DNA of 64,000 bases, taken from assembly GCA_023390815.1 (NCBI GenBank), contig JAEWCC010000008.1, positions 1 to 64,000 of the forward strand. Reading direction: 5' to 3'. Shown here piece by piece: positions 1-8,242 of the stretch. A program made the position numbers and the translations under genes. Each line of letters begins with the position of its first letter. Position 1 is the stretch's first letter. The stretch is from Bacillota bacterium (GTDB lineage: Bacteria > Bacillota > Clostridia > Christensenellales > SZUA-584). Below the pieces are notes generated by a model, which did no database searches, was not told where the DNA came from, and worked only from the letters and a program-made list of their open reading frames with translations.

Positions 1-68
1 TATGAAGGCAAGCGAGACGGCGTGATAGCCTGCCATATGCAGGCGGAGCAAATCCCTCCTTCTCCGCC
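1..68 (+). repeat. Dispersed structured repeat, copy A (cut by window start)
   Basis: This is the 3' part of a repeat found at least five times in the first 13 kb. It contains ggcaagc (7-13), a gcctgc/gcaggc hairpin (28-44) and then ggcggag (42-48), which can pair with ctccgcc (62-68). The last bases, CCCTCCTTCTCCGCCA, resemble the end of a clostridial tRNA-Ser (T-arm, acceptor strand, GCCA). No cloverleaf is present, so it is not a tRNA gene. Confidence 0.7.
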
Positions 69-112
69 AAAGAGAAAGGTCCACCTTGTGTGGGCTTTTT
101 CTTTATTATCCT

Positions 113-321
113 TAGGATTTGAACGCGAGATTGCCGCCGCCAGTAGATAATCGAGCGGCTGCTGCCAGTGGCAGATAAAAGCCGCGAGATTATCTGTGAG
201 CATGAGGCGAGTGCAAGCGCGAGTGATGAACGAACCCATAGCGAACAGAGGACGATGAAGGCAAGCGAGATGGCATGATAGCCTGCCATGGGCAGGCGGA
301 GCAAATCCCTCCTTCTCCGCC
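113..321 (+). repeat. Dispersed structured repeat, copy B (long form)
   Basis: This is a longer version of the same repeat. It opens with AGGATTTGAACGCGAG (113-128) and ends with the gcctgcc/ggcaggc hairpin (281-297) and the ggcggag...ctccgcc pair that ends at 321. About 100 extra bases sit in the middle compared with the copy at 3806-3910. The outer AGGATTTG and CAAATCCCT are imperfect inverted repeats. No open reading frame is credible here. Confidence 0.65.
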
Positions 322-324
322 ATT

Positions 325-356
325 AAAAAAGCTCGTAAATACTGCATTTACGGGCT
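325..356 (-). terminator. Terminator after the surface-protein gene (bidirectional)
   Basis: Bases 330-340 and 346-356 form an 11-bp stem with one G-T pair and a five-base loop. An A run on the left (325-330) gives a U tract for minus-strand transcripts, and a T-rich stretch on the right would serve the other direction. It lies about 85 bases past the stop of the surface-protein gene. Confidence 0.75.
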
Positions 357-439
357 ATTTCTTTCTTGAAAATGGGGTTGCGTCTATTATTTTACTCCTT
401 ATAGATTATTTTGCAGCCTTGAATTGCCCACTCTGATTT

Positions 440-3439
440 TTATGCTTTAGATTTCTTTTTCCGACGTATTGTAATTATGCTTGCCGTGACCGTCGAAAGC
501 ATTCCCGCGCCTAACAATGCGAAAACCAGTGTAAAGTCCTGCCCCGTTCTCGGTAGGGTCGTGGCTTCTATCGTTATGTCGTAATACACGCTTGTGCCTT
601 CAACGGTATACGTTACGCGCGTCGTCCCGGCTTTCAGCCCGGTAAACGTTGCAGGGCTGTTGAATGTTGCCGAAAGGTATTCTTCGTCCCAATCCCATTC
701 ACCGCCGTCTATGTTGGGCGTCAATGTCACCCGCCCGCCAACATAGATTTTGGCGTCCGCATCTGTCGACGTAAGTTCCGGATGTGCTGCCCACCTAGCA
801 TACAGCGTTACCGTTGCGCCATTCGTCGCGGTCAGGTTCGATGCGCTCTGCCCATCGGAATACACAACAGGGCCGCCGCTGCTTTCGGCCCATCCCAAGA
901 ATGTATAGCCTGTTCGGGTAAATCCGTTCGTTGTCAAATTTTTCGCCACATCGTAGGTATGCGAACCGGAAGCCATTGTTCCAGCTCCGCCGTTCGCGTC
1001 GTATTCCACCGTGTAGGTATTGGGTGTCCAATTGGCGTATAGTGTCATGTTGTCCGCGAATGTAAACGTGCTGCCCGGCGAATAGTTTGTGCCGCTGCCC
1101 TCGGCTTTCGTGTTCCAGCCGATGAAGTCATACCCCGTGTGCGAGAGGCCGCTCCCGTCCGAAACCCCGGCGGTCGTATTATGGAGCTGCGTTAAGGAGG
1201 CAGGCGCTGTGCCGCTTCCGTTGTTAAGGTCGTAGGACAACGTATATACCCTAAGGTAAGCGCCGAATTCCGGCGTCCATGCCGCGGGTATGTCATAGCC
1301 GTAAGATTCCTCGGTATCCTCGGAGTATGTGGTATGCGTATGCGTCGCCGTTGTAACAGCAGAAATCATGTTTCTTTTTGCAAAGACAGCCGCAGTGCCC
1401 GATATATTAACGCTTTCGCCGGTTTCGCAGCCGATATCGTGGATGTCTATACCCGCCCCCGATGCGTATAGAACGCCACCCGTTATTGTGATATCGATAT
1501 TTCTGCCGCTATAACCTGAGCCGACGCCCGCACCGTATTCTGTGCCCGTTGCCGTAACGGTTCCTCCGGAAATGGTGATACTGCCCCCTTCGGCGGCAGT
1601 CCCTCCGCCGATGCCCGCGCCGCCCGGATGAGAAATCATGCCCCCGACGCCTCTGCCCGTAGCGTTTATCGTGCCGCCGCTGATGTTTATAGTTCCCACG
1701 CTGCCCAGGTCTCCGCCCCCGATGCCCGCGCCGCCAAAACTACCCGTGGCGGTAATATTTGCCGTACCGGATATCTGGATATTGCCGCCGCCGCCATTAC
1801 GTCCGCTGCCTATGCCCGCTCCGCCAAACATGCTTTCGGCCTCTGCCGTAACGGTACCGCCGGATATGATTATAGTCCCTCCGCTGCTGCCATATCCTCC
1901 GCCTATTCCTGCGCCGCCGTCATAGCCCGTTGCATTGACGATTCCGCCTGTTATCTCGATTACAGGGCCTTCCGGGTCGCCATACCCGCTTCCTATTCCC
2001 GCTCCTCCATACCCTGTAGCGGTTACGGTACCGCCCGTTATGGTGACGTGCGCATTTACGTGCGTCTGGGGAGCTGCCGCTCCGCAGCCTATTCCTGTCG
2101 AGCCTTGTGCCCCGCCGATTGCCGTTACCGTTCCGCCGGATATCGCAATATCGCCGCAGGGTGCGTTTTGTGCTCCACCGATCGCCGCGCTGTTGTCCCC
2201 TCCCGTTGCGGTGAGGCTGCCGTCTCCATGTATGTTTATAATATAGGCCGGGCCGCAGTTAAGCCCCGGATTATCGCTTGTACTTTTTAACGTGTTATTG
2301 CCGATAAGATTGATGTCTACAATTGAATTATTAACACTTAAGGGTGACAAATCGTCCGCATTGTTTGTAATATTTACGTTGAACAATATTATATTCGCTG
2401 CATTCCATATCGCTACCTCGTGTTTCGTCGTCGTTCCGGTGATAAGATATGTCCCGCTTTCATTTACCGAAAAAAATTCCCCTGAATATTCATATCCGGA
2501 GCCGCCACTCGTTGACGAAACGTCGATGATCGTACCGGTATACAGCGTTCCGTCAATATAAAAACCGTCCGTTATGGGTTCATAATCGGCAGGGTGGGTA
2601 CATTTGTCCAATATATAGCAGTCGCCCAGCGTTACGACCGCGTTCGTTCCAGCACGATTTAGCGTTACGCTCGCCCCTCCGTCCACGCTTAATGTGCCGC
2701 CGCCCGCTCCGCCTATATCCGCAATACCGTTGCCCTCAGCCGTTACCGTTCCTCCTCTTATTGTAACGCTGCCCGCTTCCGCGCCGCCGCTGCCGTTGCC
2801 GCCTCCGCCTATACCGGCGGCGTCATCCCCGCCCCGCGCATAAACGATTCCGCCCGATATCGTGATATTGCCTCCGCTGCCCCTGGCTCCGCCCCCGATG
2901 CCCGCTCCGCCGTAAACCGGCAATATACCGCTGACAGTGGCCGAAATCGTGCCGCTCTTTATTTCTATGGTTCCGCAGTCTCCCATCAAGTTGCCTCCTA
3001 TACCGGCTGCGGCGCTTCCGCCCGTTGCATTCAGGCTGCCTGTACCCTCAATAATGAGCTTCGTCGACCCCCCTGCATGCACAGCGGACCGCTGAGCGCC
3101 GCCTGTCAGCGAATTCACAGTGCCAGCAGCAAGTGTCAGTGTATTGTCAACGCCTGTAAACGAGAGCGGGCAGACGAAGTCATTCATCGTATTGTCTATC
3201 GTCACGCCGGAAAGCGTCACATTCACCCCCGCTTCGCAGATAACAGCTATATTGTTCCGGCTGCCCGAAATCGTTACGCTCGCGCCCGTGGCTACCCTGA
3301 CAATATCCCCTTCGCTGCAAGTGGAGATGTCAATCGATTCACCATTTGCAAGCGGATGTTCTGCCGCTAAAGCCGTCGCAGGCAACATTAGAAGAACCAG
3401 CATTACGGATAATATAATAGCCGCAAGTTTATATTTCAT
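440..3439 (-). CDS. LPxTG-anchored surface protein with glycine-rich repeats and InlB-type repeats
   Basis: A 999-residue secreted protein, probably fixed to the cell wall by sortase. Residues 1-25 are a signal peptide ending ALA. Residues of about 30-270 and 310-690 are two blocks of short repeats built on GGTVTATG and GAGIGGG, a pattern expected to fold as a beta-solenoid and similar to carbohydrate-binding beta-helix proteins of clostridia (family assignment is inference). Two InlB/Listeria-Bacteroides repeats follow (about 735-885, each ending LYANW or LYARW), then an Ig-like stretch. The C-terminus has LPRTG at about 962, a hydrophobic segment and an RRKKKSK tail, a textbook sorting signal. 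The start at 3439 has GGAGGC at 3447-3452. The gene is monocistronic. Likely roles are adhesion or glycan binding; the ligand cannot be read from sequence. Confidence 0.88.
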   Translation of the reverse strand: MKYKLAAIILSVMLVLLMLPATALAAEHPLANGESIDISTCSEGDIVRVATGASVTISGSRNNIAVICEAGVNVTLSGVTIDNTMNDFVCPLSFTGVDNTLTLAAGTVNSLTGGAQRSAVHAGGSTKLIIEGTGSLNATGGSAAAGIGGNLMGDCGTIEIKSGTISATVSGILPVYGGAGIGGGARGSGGNITISGGIVYARGGDDAAGIGGGGNGSGGAEAGSVTIRGGTVTAEGNGIADIGGAGGGTLSVDGGASVTLNRAGTNAVVTLGDCYILDKCTHPADYEPITDGFYIDGTLYTGTIIDVSSTSGGSGYEYSGEFFSVNESGTYLITGTTTKHEVAIWNAANIILFNVNITNNADDLSPLSVNNSIVDINLIGNNTLKSTSDNPGLNCGPAYIINIHGDGSLTATGGDNSAAIGGAQNAPCGDIAISGGTVTAIGGAQGSTGIGCGAAAPQTHVNAHVTITGGTVTATGYGGAGIGSGYGDPEGPVIEITGGIVNATGYDGGAGIGGGYGSSGGTIIISGGTVTAEAESMFGGAGIGSGRNGGGGNIQISGTANITATGSFGGAGIGGGDLGSVGTINISGGTINATGRGVGGMISHPGGAGIGGGTAAEGGSITISGGTVTATGTEYGAGVGSGYSGRNIDITITGGVLYASGAGIDIHDIGCETGESVNISGTAAVFAKRNMISAVTTATHTHTTYSEDTEESYGYDIPAAWTPEFGAYLRVYTLSYDLNNGSGTAPASLTQLHNTTAGVSDGSGLSHTGYDFIGWNTKAEGSGTNYSPGSTFTFADNMTLYANWTPNTYTVEYDANGGAGTMASGSHTYDVAKNLTTNGFTRTGYTFLGWAESSGGPVVYSDGQSASNLTATNGATVTLYARWAAHPELTSTDADAKIYVGGRVTLTPNIDGGEWDWDEEYLSATFNSPATFTGLKAGTTRVTYTVEGTSVYYDITIEATTLPRTGQDFTLVFALLGAGMLSTVTASIITIRRKKKSKA

Positions 3440-3479
3440 GGGGAGTGCCTCCGTTCATGGGGATTGTCTAAAAACCTGA

Positions 3480-3744
3480 TTTGACAACATCATTTTGAAT
3501 ATACACAAAATTACCTTATTTTTCAACAAAATTACCTTAATTTCATCAGGATTATAATTCTGGATTCATTATCGTAATATAATTCCCTTTTTAATTAATC
3601 AACTTAAAAACTTAATAAAGTTTCTTGAATACTGGAAGAATATACAGTATACCTTTAATATTTACACTATATAAATTGTTAATTCTGTAAATACTTTGGC
3701 GGTCTTAATAAGGAACTCCAAACTTATGGGTGATTCTGATAACG
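3480..3744. other. AT-rich gene-free stretch
   Basis: This stretch upstream of the surface-protein gene is markedly AT-rich and has no supported open reading frame on either strand. The surface-protein promoter must lie here, but no clear -35/-10 pair with good spacing was found. It begins an AT-rich island that runs to about 5380. Confidence 0.5.
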
Positions 3745-3757
3745 CTCCTTCTCCGCC
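3745..3757 (+). repeat. Fragment of the dispersed repeat
   Basis: Only the 3' end (CTCCTTCTCCGCC) of the dispersed repeat is present. It is followed directly by a strong terminator hairpin, as copies at 62 and 12711 are followed by weaker hairpin-like sequence. Confidence 0.5.
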
Positions 3758-3794
3758 AAAAAGCACAGTACCCGTTTAGGTGCTGTGCTTTTTT
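3758..3794. terminator. Bidirectional terminator hairpin
   Basis: AAAGCACAG (3760-3768) pairs with CTGTGCTTT (3783-3791), and the stem can extend inward through TACC/GGTG. An A run precedes it and a T run follows it. No gene ends immediately beside it, so it seems to belong to the repeat block rather than to an operon. Confidence 0.7.
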
Positions 3795-3805
3795 CGTGAT
3801 AATAA

Positions 3806-3910
3806 GAGGGATTTGAGCGCGAGCTTGCCACCGCCAGTGTCGGATGAAGGCAAGCGAGACGGTGTGATAGCCTGCCATGGGCAGGCGGAGCAAATCCCTC
3901 CTTCTCCGCC
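3806..3910 (+). repeat. Dispersed structured repeat, copy C (complete)
   Basis: This is the clearest copy. Bases 3806-3815 (gagggatttg) pair perfectly with 3891-3900. Inside are hairpin gcttgcc/ggcaagc (3823-3829 with 3849-3855) and hairpin gcctgcc/ggcaggc (3870-3876 with 3880-3886). Alternatively ggcggag (3884-3890) pairs with ctccgcc (3904-3910), which excludes the outer stem. The unit therefore resembles either a structured RNA with two exclusive folds or a small non-autonomous mobile element. Its end matches the 3' end of tRNA-Ser. Confidence 0.75.
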
Positions 3911-4292
3911 GATTGTATCCTCGCGAAATGCCCTACTTTATCGAGCAAAGCCTCGATCTGGGCGATAAAAAATAGGCCTCTGGCAGCGGCCAGAAGGCCG
4001 TTTTTATTTTTGCTAAAAGGGATTTTTAGGGACATTGGAACTGATTGTAAAACAAAAATAAACGGTTAGTGTAAAGAAAAAGCCTATTTTAAGGCTGTTA
4101 ATGGAACATTCTGATTGTTTTTTACTATAGCCGCGGCTTTTTTTAAATTAGCCTTGATTGATAGGTTTATTTCAGATACACTTAATTCAGTAAGAGGCGT
4201 ACTACATATTGTATGCGTGACACTCTCCTGCTACAAGAAGACTCAAACGTTAAATACGGTTTGAGAATTCAGAAGAAGGAGGAAAATACAAT

Positions 4293-4364
4293 ATGGAATT
4301 GCTTTACGTAAGCATCGTGGTTTTTAGCATTTTCTTGATCGTAAGGGAAGCTAAAAAAGAATAA
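4293..4364 (+). CDS. 23-residue hydrophobic peptide, possible type I toxin
   Basis: An ATG at 4293 follows GAAGGAGG with good spacing and opens a 23-codon frame. The peptide has one membrane-spanning segment (LLYVSIVVFSIFLIV) followed by a charged REAKKE tail. That is the layout of holin-like type I toxins and other single-pass stress peptides; KdpF-like peptides also look like this. A stem-loop lies just before the ribosome-binding site and another overlaps the stop codon, which fits translation control by RNA folding or an antisense RNA. No homology search was possible, so the toxin reading is a hypothesis. Confidence 0.6.
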   Translation: MELLYVSIVVFSIFLIVREAKKE

Positions 4365-4396
4365 CAACCGCAGGGCCTGCAAACTCAACGGTTGTT
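4363..4396 (+). terminator. Hairpin overlapping the small-peptide stop codon
   Basis: AACAACCG (4363-4370) pairs with CGGTTGTT (4389-4396), with a small inner hairpin cagg-g-cctg in the loop. It is not followed by a long T run, so it may stabilise the message or pair with an antisense RNA rather than only terminate. Confidence 0.55.
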
Positions 4397-4577
4397 AGTT
4401 CGGACTGTAGAGGGTGCATCGACACATATATGTACGGTGCGCCTCTTACAAACATTATTTTTTCCCATAATGAAGACTTCCCAAACCGGACAAAATGTCT
4501 CATTACACTTTTATTATATAAAACCAAAGACGTATGTCAAGTTTTTAAAGCAATTAACTCAAGCAGAGGTATTAAAA

Positions 4578-5366
4578 ATGGATGAAACTGATAATTTCAA
4601 TTTTAATAAGTATTGGGGTCCTGACGGTTATCGACCAAGAGTTGTTTTTGAACGCGGCTCAAATATGCAATGCGTATATTGCGGAGAAAAGGCTACTACA
4701 AGGGAGCACTGCCCTTCGAGGGTCTTTTTATCTAAACCATATCCACCTAACTTGCCAACAGTTCCTGCTTGTGTAGAATGTAATAACGGGTTTGCCTCCG
4801 ATGAATTATATACAAAAGGGTTTATTAAGGCGTATGAGCAATATTGCTCATACAAATCAAAAACGCTATTGTCCGAAAGAAGAGAGGTAAAAGAGGCTGA
4901 ACAAAAGTTCGAAAATTGCCTTAATTCCAGAAAAGTTCATTTTGATGACCGAATCGCCAGAATCTTAATTAAACTCGCAATATGCCATATAACTTATGAA
5001 CTTACAACTGGATTTCATACTGACTCTTGGGAGGGGACGCCAGAATATATATCCTATATTTTTCGACCAAACATGCAGCCCACTGAAATTGATTCTTGGG
5101 GCGATTTCATTCCTATGAATGATAATATCTTGCCCATTATCGGTTCTCGGGCATTTAATCATATATATGTCATTAAGCCTGTACTTCTTAAAGGAAGCAT
5201 AGAGAAGGGCGTAGCACCACTTGCTGTCATGGACTGGATAGATATTCAAGACAACAATTACAGGTATGTTTGTTGGCTTGACAAGGGCCATATGCATATT
5301 AAGATCGTCATTGATGAATTCTTGTTTGCATATGTTGTCTTTAATGGAGCAGATGGGCATAATTAG
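4578..5366 (+). CDS. HNH endonuclease-like protein
   Basis: A 262-residue protein with an HNH-type zinc-binding nuclease core near the N-terminus: CVYCG at about 32-36, REHCPSR with the likely catalytic His at about 44, and ACVECNNGFASDE at about 63-75 supplying the second CxxC and the conserved Asn. The rest is unassigned, with no signal peptide or membrane segment. The frame is open back to 4392, but that part runs through hairpins. The ATG at 4578 follows AGAGG, so it is preferred. Codon use is AT-rich compared with neighbours, which suggests transfer. Such stand-alone HNH proteins often belong to mobile or defence loci; the target is unknown. Confidence 0.75.
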   Translation: MDETDNFNFNKYWGPDGYRPRVVFERGSNMQCVYCGEKATTREHCPSRVFLSKPYPPNLPTVPACVECNNGFASDELYTKGFIKAYEQYCSYKSKTLLSERREVKEAEQKFENCLNSRKVHFDDRIARILIKLAICHITYELTTGFHTDSWEGTPEYISYIFRPNMQPTEIDSWGDFIPMNDNILPIIGSRAFNHIYVIKPVLLKGSIEKGVAPLAVMDWIDIQDNNYRYVCWLDKGHMHIKIVIDEFLFAYVVFNGADGHN

Positions 5367-5382
5367 ACTGGACTCGATAATC

Positions 5383-5431
5383 GGCATGATAGCCTGCCAT
5401 AGACAGGCGGAGTAAGTCCTCCTTCTCCGCC
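5383..5431 (+). repeat. Dispersed structured repeat, copy D (3' part)
   Basis: gcctgcc (5392-5398) faces caggc (5404-5408), and ggcggag (5406-5412) faces ctccgcc (5425-5431), as in the other copies but with several substitutions. It closes the AT-rich island on the right. On the minus strand it lies just past the end of the OB-fold gene and could act as its terminator. Confidence 0.6.
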
Positions 5432-5465
5432 ATAACCCCTAAAGCATTGGCTCCTTTCCAAACGA

Positions 5466-5951
5466 CTACAATCTTCTTCGTAAAACCAGTACCCCACACA
5501 CCGCAGCGCCTGCAAAAAGTACTGCCGCGGCGATCAACTTCCAAGCCGATACGTCATGCGTTACTGCATATCCCGCCTGTACCCCCTCGACGCTTTTCGC
5601 GTGAATATCCATGTCCCCGCCATGCTCCGGGCATGCGCGGTTGAATACGCCTGTGATCCTGACCGTATCGCCGTGCGCCGTATAACCTCCGAGGATATTG
5701 ATCGTATTCGCATCGCTGCTTTCGACCCATACGCCGATTGCGTTGCTGCCATCGAAAACATTGATCCAGGCGTGGTCACCCCTTGTGAGGATATCGCCGA
5801 TCACCTCGCCGGTATACACGATCTCCGCTCCGTTATACTCGCCTGCTTCGTTGATCAGATCGTTGCTGGTGACTTCCGCTCCGTCCGCCAGTGCCAGCCC
5901 CGGGCATATACACAGCACAATTGCCACTATGATTGAAATCTTCGTACGCAT
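5466..5951 (-). CDS. Exported membrane-anchored OB-fold-like protein
   Basis: A 161-residue protein with a signal peptide (MRTKISIIVAIVLCICPGLALA) and a C-terminal membrane segment with a short RRRL tail, so the body faces outside. The middle (about 28-125) reads ...NGAEIVYTGEVIGDILTRG... and ...DTVRITGVFNRACPEHGG..., a pattern typical of nucleic-acid-binding-like OB folds found in secreted proteins. The frame is open further upstream, but the ATG at 5951 has AGGTGAAGAAGAG before it and overlaps the end of trkH by 25 bases, indicating coupling. It is the last gene of the potassium-uptake operon. Its function is not known; a role in the transporter complex is inference from position only. Confidence 0.7.
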   Translation of the reverse strand: MRTKISIIVAIVLCICPGLALADGAEVTSNDLINEAGEYNGAEIVYTGEVIGDILTRGDHAWINVFDGSNAIGVWVESSDANTINILGGYTAHGDTVRITGVFNRACPEHGGDMDIHAKSVEGVQAGYAVTHDVSAWKLIAAAVLFAGAAVCGVLVLRRRL

Positions 5952-7453
5952 CTCTTCTTCACCTTCGTTGCGATATAAACGCCGAGCGCCAGGATAGACA
6001 TGAACTCCAGCCGCGCGAGCCACATGATCAGGATATACACCAGCTTCAGTACCGCGGGCATTGCCGCGTTGGTCAAACCGATACTTAGGCCCACGTTGCC
6101 CGTTACAGACGCCGACTCAAACGCGGCTTCGCCGAACGGATAGCCGCAGAGCATTCCGGCCAGCGTTCCCAGCGTAAACGTAACGGCATACGCGGTTACG
6201 ATCAGAAAGGCGCTGCGCACTACCTTATCCTCCAGCACGACGTCCCGGATATGATGATACTTCTTAACGGACACCGCGGATTCGGGCAGAACCATCTGCT
6301 TGATGTCCTTTTTGAACGCGTTGAACAGGATACCGATGCGCAGTCCCTTAAAACCGCCCGCCGTCGAGCAGGCGCTTGCACCAAAGAGCATTGCGAGGAT
6401 AATCGCGAACAGCGCGATATCGCCCCACTCGAAATAGAATTGCTTCGCGTAGATCGTCATGAATCCGGTGGTCGTATGGCCGGAGATGAGCTGATAGAAG
6501 CCCTTGCGGAACATCGATACCGCGTCGGTATAGATCCCCTGCTGCAACAGACCCAGCGTGGCGACCAACGTCAGCACGGTCAATGTGATCGTGAAAGACA
6601 TGGTTTCGATATTCTTTCGCAGTTCGCGTTTCTTACCTGTCAGTACAGCATAGTGCAGCGCAAAGTTGAATGAACCGATGACAAAGAATACGATCGTGGC
6701 AATCTCGTAAAACGCGCTGTGGTAATAGAGAATGCTTTGCGACATCGGCGCAAAGCCGCCTGTACTCCACGCAGACATAAATATCCATAGTCCATGCAGA
6801 AATGCTCGCCCAACCGGAAGGCCCGCAACAATTCCGGCAACCCACATCACAACCGTACCCACGCCGAGATAGATCAGGCTGATCAGCCAGATGTACCTGG
6901 CTGTGCTCACAGCGTTGGGCATCAACCGCTCATCCTTGGCTTCACCAACATACATCTTGTACGCGCCGTTCGTACCCTTGACGAGGAAGGATAACGCCAG
7001 AACCACCATGCCCTGCCCGCCTACAAATGTTAAGAGCAGCCGCCACATGTTGATGCCGTTTGAGATATGATCCATGTCCTGAATCAAAGCCAGGCCAGTG
7101 GTGGTAAACCCGCTCATCACGTCAAAGCAGCTGTCCAGATAGGACAGGTAATTGCCGCTCAGATAATAGGGAAGCGCGCAGAGCAGCATGCCTACAAACC
7201 AGGCACCCGCCGTCACGACCATACCCTCTCCCCAACTCAGTCGCTGATGCCTGTATTTGCCGAAGCACAGCATCAAGATACCGCCTAAGATGAGTGCGAA
7301 TGAACTGCTGATAATAAACACAGTCAGAATGTCCCACTCCGCATAAATCACCGAAACGATGACCGGAATGTATTGAATAGCTCCCAGGCCGATGATGACG
7401 ACGCCAATATAATAGCAGATCGGATACAATCGGCTCACATGTTTTTCGATCAT
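5927..7453 (-). CDS. trkH: Potassium uptake channel subunit TrkH/KtrB
   Basis: A 508-residue polytopic membrane protein that forms the K+ translocation pore and works with cytoplasmic TrkA subunits. Four pore-loop signatures of the SKT superfamily are visible: SGFTTTGLA, SGHTTTGFM, ACSTAGGFKGLR and SVTGNVGLSIGL, each with the selectivity-filter glycine. The length fits the family. The start at 7453 lies 7 bases after the stop of a 33-codon gene and has GAGG just upstream, so the two are likely translationally coupled. Two trkA genes lie immediately upstream in the same operon, and a KdpD/KdpE-like system lies beyond. Confidence 0.93.
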   Translation of the reverse strand: MIEKHVSRLYPICYYIGVVIIGLGAIQYIPVIVSVIYAEWDILTVFIISSSFALILGGILMLCFGKYRHQRLSWGEGMVVTAGAWFVGMLLCALPYYLSGNYLSYLDSCFDVMSGFTTTGLALIQDMDHISNGINMWRLLLTFVGGQGMVVLALSFLVKGTNGAYKMYVGEAKDERLMPNAVSTARYIWLISLIYLGVGTVVMWVAGIVAGLPVGRAFLHGLWIFMSAWSTGGFAPMSQSILYYHSAFYEIATIVFFVIGSFNFALHYAVLTGKKRELRKNIETMSFTITLTVLTLVATLGLLQQGIYTDAVSMFRKGFYQLISGHTTTGFMTIYAKQFYFEWGDIALFAIILAMLFGASACSTAGGFKGLRIGILFNAFKKDIKQMVLPESAVSVKKYHHIRDVVLEDKVVRSAFLIVTAYAVTFTLGTLAGMLCGYPFGEAAFESASVTGNVGLSIGLTNAAMPAVLKLVYILIMWLARLEFMSILALGVYIATKVKKRCVRRFQS

Positions 7454-7460
7454 AGTTGCC

Positions 7461-7562
7461 TCACAATGCCAGCAAGGATATCAGAAGTCCGATCAATATC
7501 AACACGCCTGCGAACAGAATCTCCGCCAGTACGCCGGACGTATAGCCCCATATCTTTTTCAT
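7461..7562 (-). CDS. 33-residue membrane peptide between trkA and trkH
   Basis: An ATG at 7562, preceded by AGGGGG, opens a 33-codon frame: a short KKIWGYTSG head, then one strongly hydrophobic helix (LAEILFAGVLILIGLLISLLAL) reaching the C-terminus. It fills the gap between trkA and trkH exactly, with its stop 7 bases before the trkH start. Size and topology recall KdpF, a single-helix peptide that stabilises the Kdp K+ pump, so an accessory subunit of the Trk channel is a reasonable guess. No sequence match could be tested. Confidence 0.72.
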   Translation of the reverse strand: MKKIWGYTSGVLAEILFAGVLILIGLLISLLAL

Positions 7563-7576
7563 ACGACCCCCTGCTT

Positions 7577-8242
7577 TTAGCTCGAGAAATACGTCGCGAT
7601 GCTTCGCATGTTGCGCTCGTTTGTGAGCGCAATCACGGTATCCCCCGCAATCAGCTGCGTTTGTCCGTTCGGAATAATCGCTTCTTTTTCGCGGATGACC
7701 GAGATTAATATCGTACCCTTGGGGATATCCAGCTCTTCAACCTTCTTTCCCGCCGAGGCGGAACCATCGGCCACCTGGAATTCCCGAATGCGCACGTCCC
7801 CTACCTTCTCCGCAAGCATGCGGTTGATACCCGTCCAATCCACTTCCTGCTCGATAATCTCTGCGATATGCGCGGTGCTGCTGACGACGCTGTCCACACC
7901 CAGTTGCCTGAACACGTTGATGTTCTTGGGGTTGTTCACGCGGGCGATGGTGCGCGTTACGCCAAAGTACGTTTTCGCCAGCTGACATGCCACTAGGTTG
8001 TTCTGGTCGTGTCCCGTCACCGCGATCAGCATATCCGCCTTCTCGATCTCCGCATCCTTGAGAAAATTGATATCGGTACCATCGCCATGAATCAGTTCCA
8101 CCCCTAAATCGATCAACTCACAGGCGATCTTCTCGCACAGCTGGAAGTCCTCTTCAATCACAACGATCCGGTGTTTGTCGGGAGCAAGCGTTTTAGCCAG
8201 GTAGTATCCCACCTTGCCGCCGCCGATGATGATTATATACAT
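7577..8242 (-). CDS. trkA: Trk potassium uptake regulatory subunit TrkA (second copy)
   Basis: A 221-residue cytoplasmic gating subunit with one RCK unit. The N-terminal Rossmann fold starts MYIIIIGGGKVGYYLA, the NAD-binding glycine motif, with the acidic IEED end of strand two. A TrkA-C ligand-binding domain covers about 140-220. Classical TrkA has two such units in 450 residues; here two half-size proteins are encoded side by side. The start overlaps the end of the upstream trkA by 10 bases. It precedes the 33-residue peptide gene and trkH. Confidence 0.9.
   Translation of the reverse strand: MYIIIIGGGKVGYYLAKTLAPDKHRIVVIEEDFQLCEKIACELIDLGVELIHGDGTDINFLKDAEIEKADMLIAVTGHDQNNLVACQLAKTYFGVTRTIARVNNPKNINVFRQLGVDSVVSSTAHIAEIIEQEVDWTGINRMLAEKVGDVRIREFQVADGSASAGKKVEELDIPKGTILISVIREKEAIIPNGQTQLIAGDTVIALTNERNMRSIATYFSS

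Larger units (their letters stand above)
4190..4449. repeat. Inverted repeats bracketing the small-peptide gene
   Basis: GTAAGAGGCG at 4190-4199 is repeated as its exact reverse complement at 4440-4449. Inside the right arm, about 4407-4449 forms an imperfect hairpin of roughly 20 pairs around acacatatatgt. This bracket encloses the 23-codon gene, its leader hairpin (4242-4248 with 4259-4265) and its downstream hairpin. Confidence 0.55.

Noticed and set aside
241..325. Possible tRNA-Ser gene in the repeat
   Set aside because: Only a T-arm and acceptor-like end is present; no D-arm, anticodon arm or 5' acceptor strand can be drawn.
1628..2290. Plus-strand open frames rich in Ala, Tyr or Pro inside the surface-protein gene
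   Set aside because: They are products of the repetitive glycine codons read on the opposite strand.
4392..4577. N-terminal extension of the HNH gene
   Set aside because: The segment crosses hairpins and has no ribosome-binding site; the ATG at 4578 has one.
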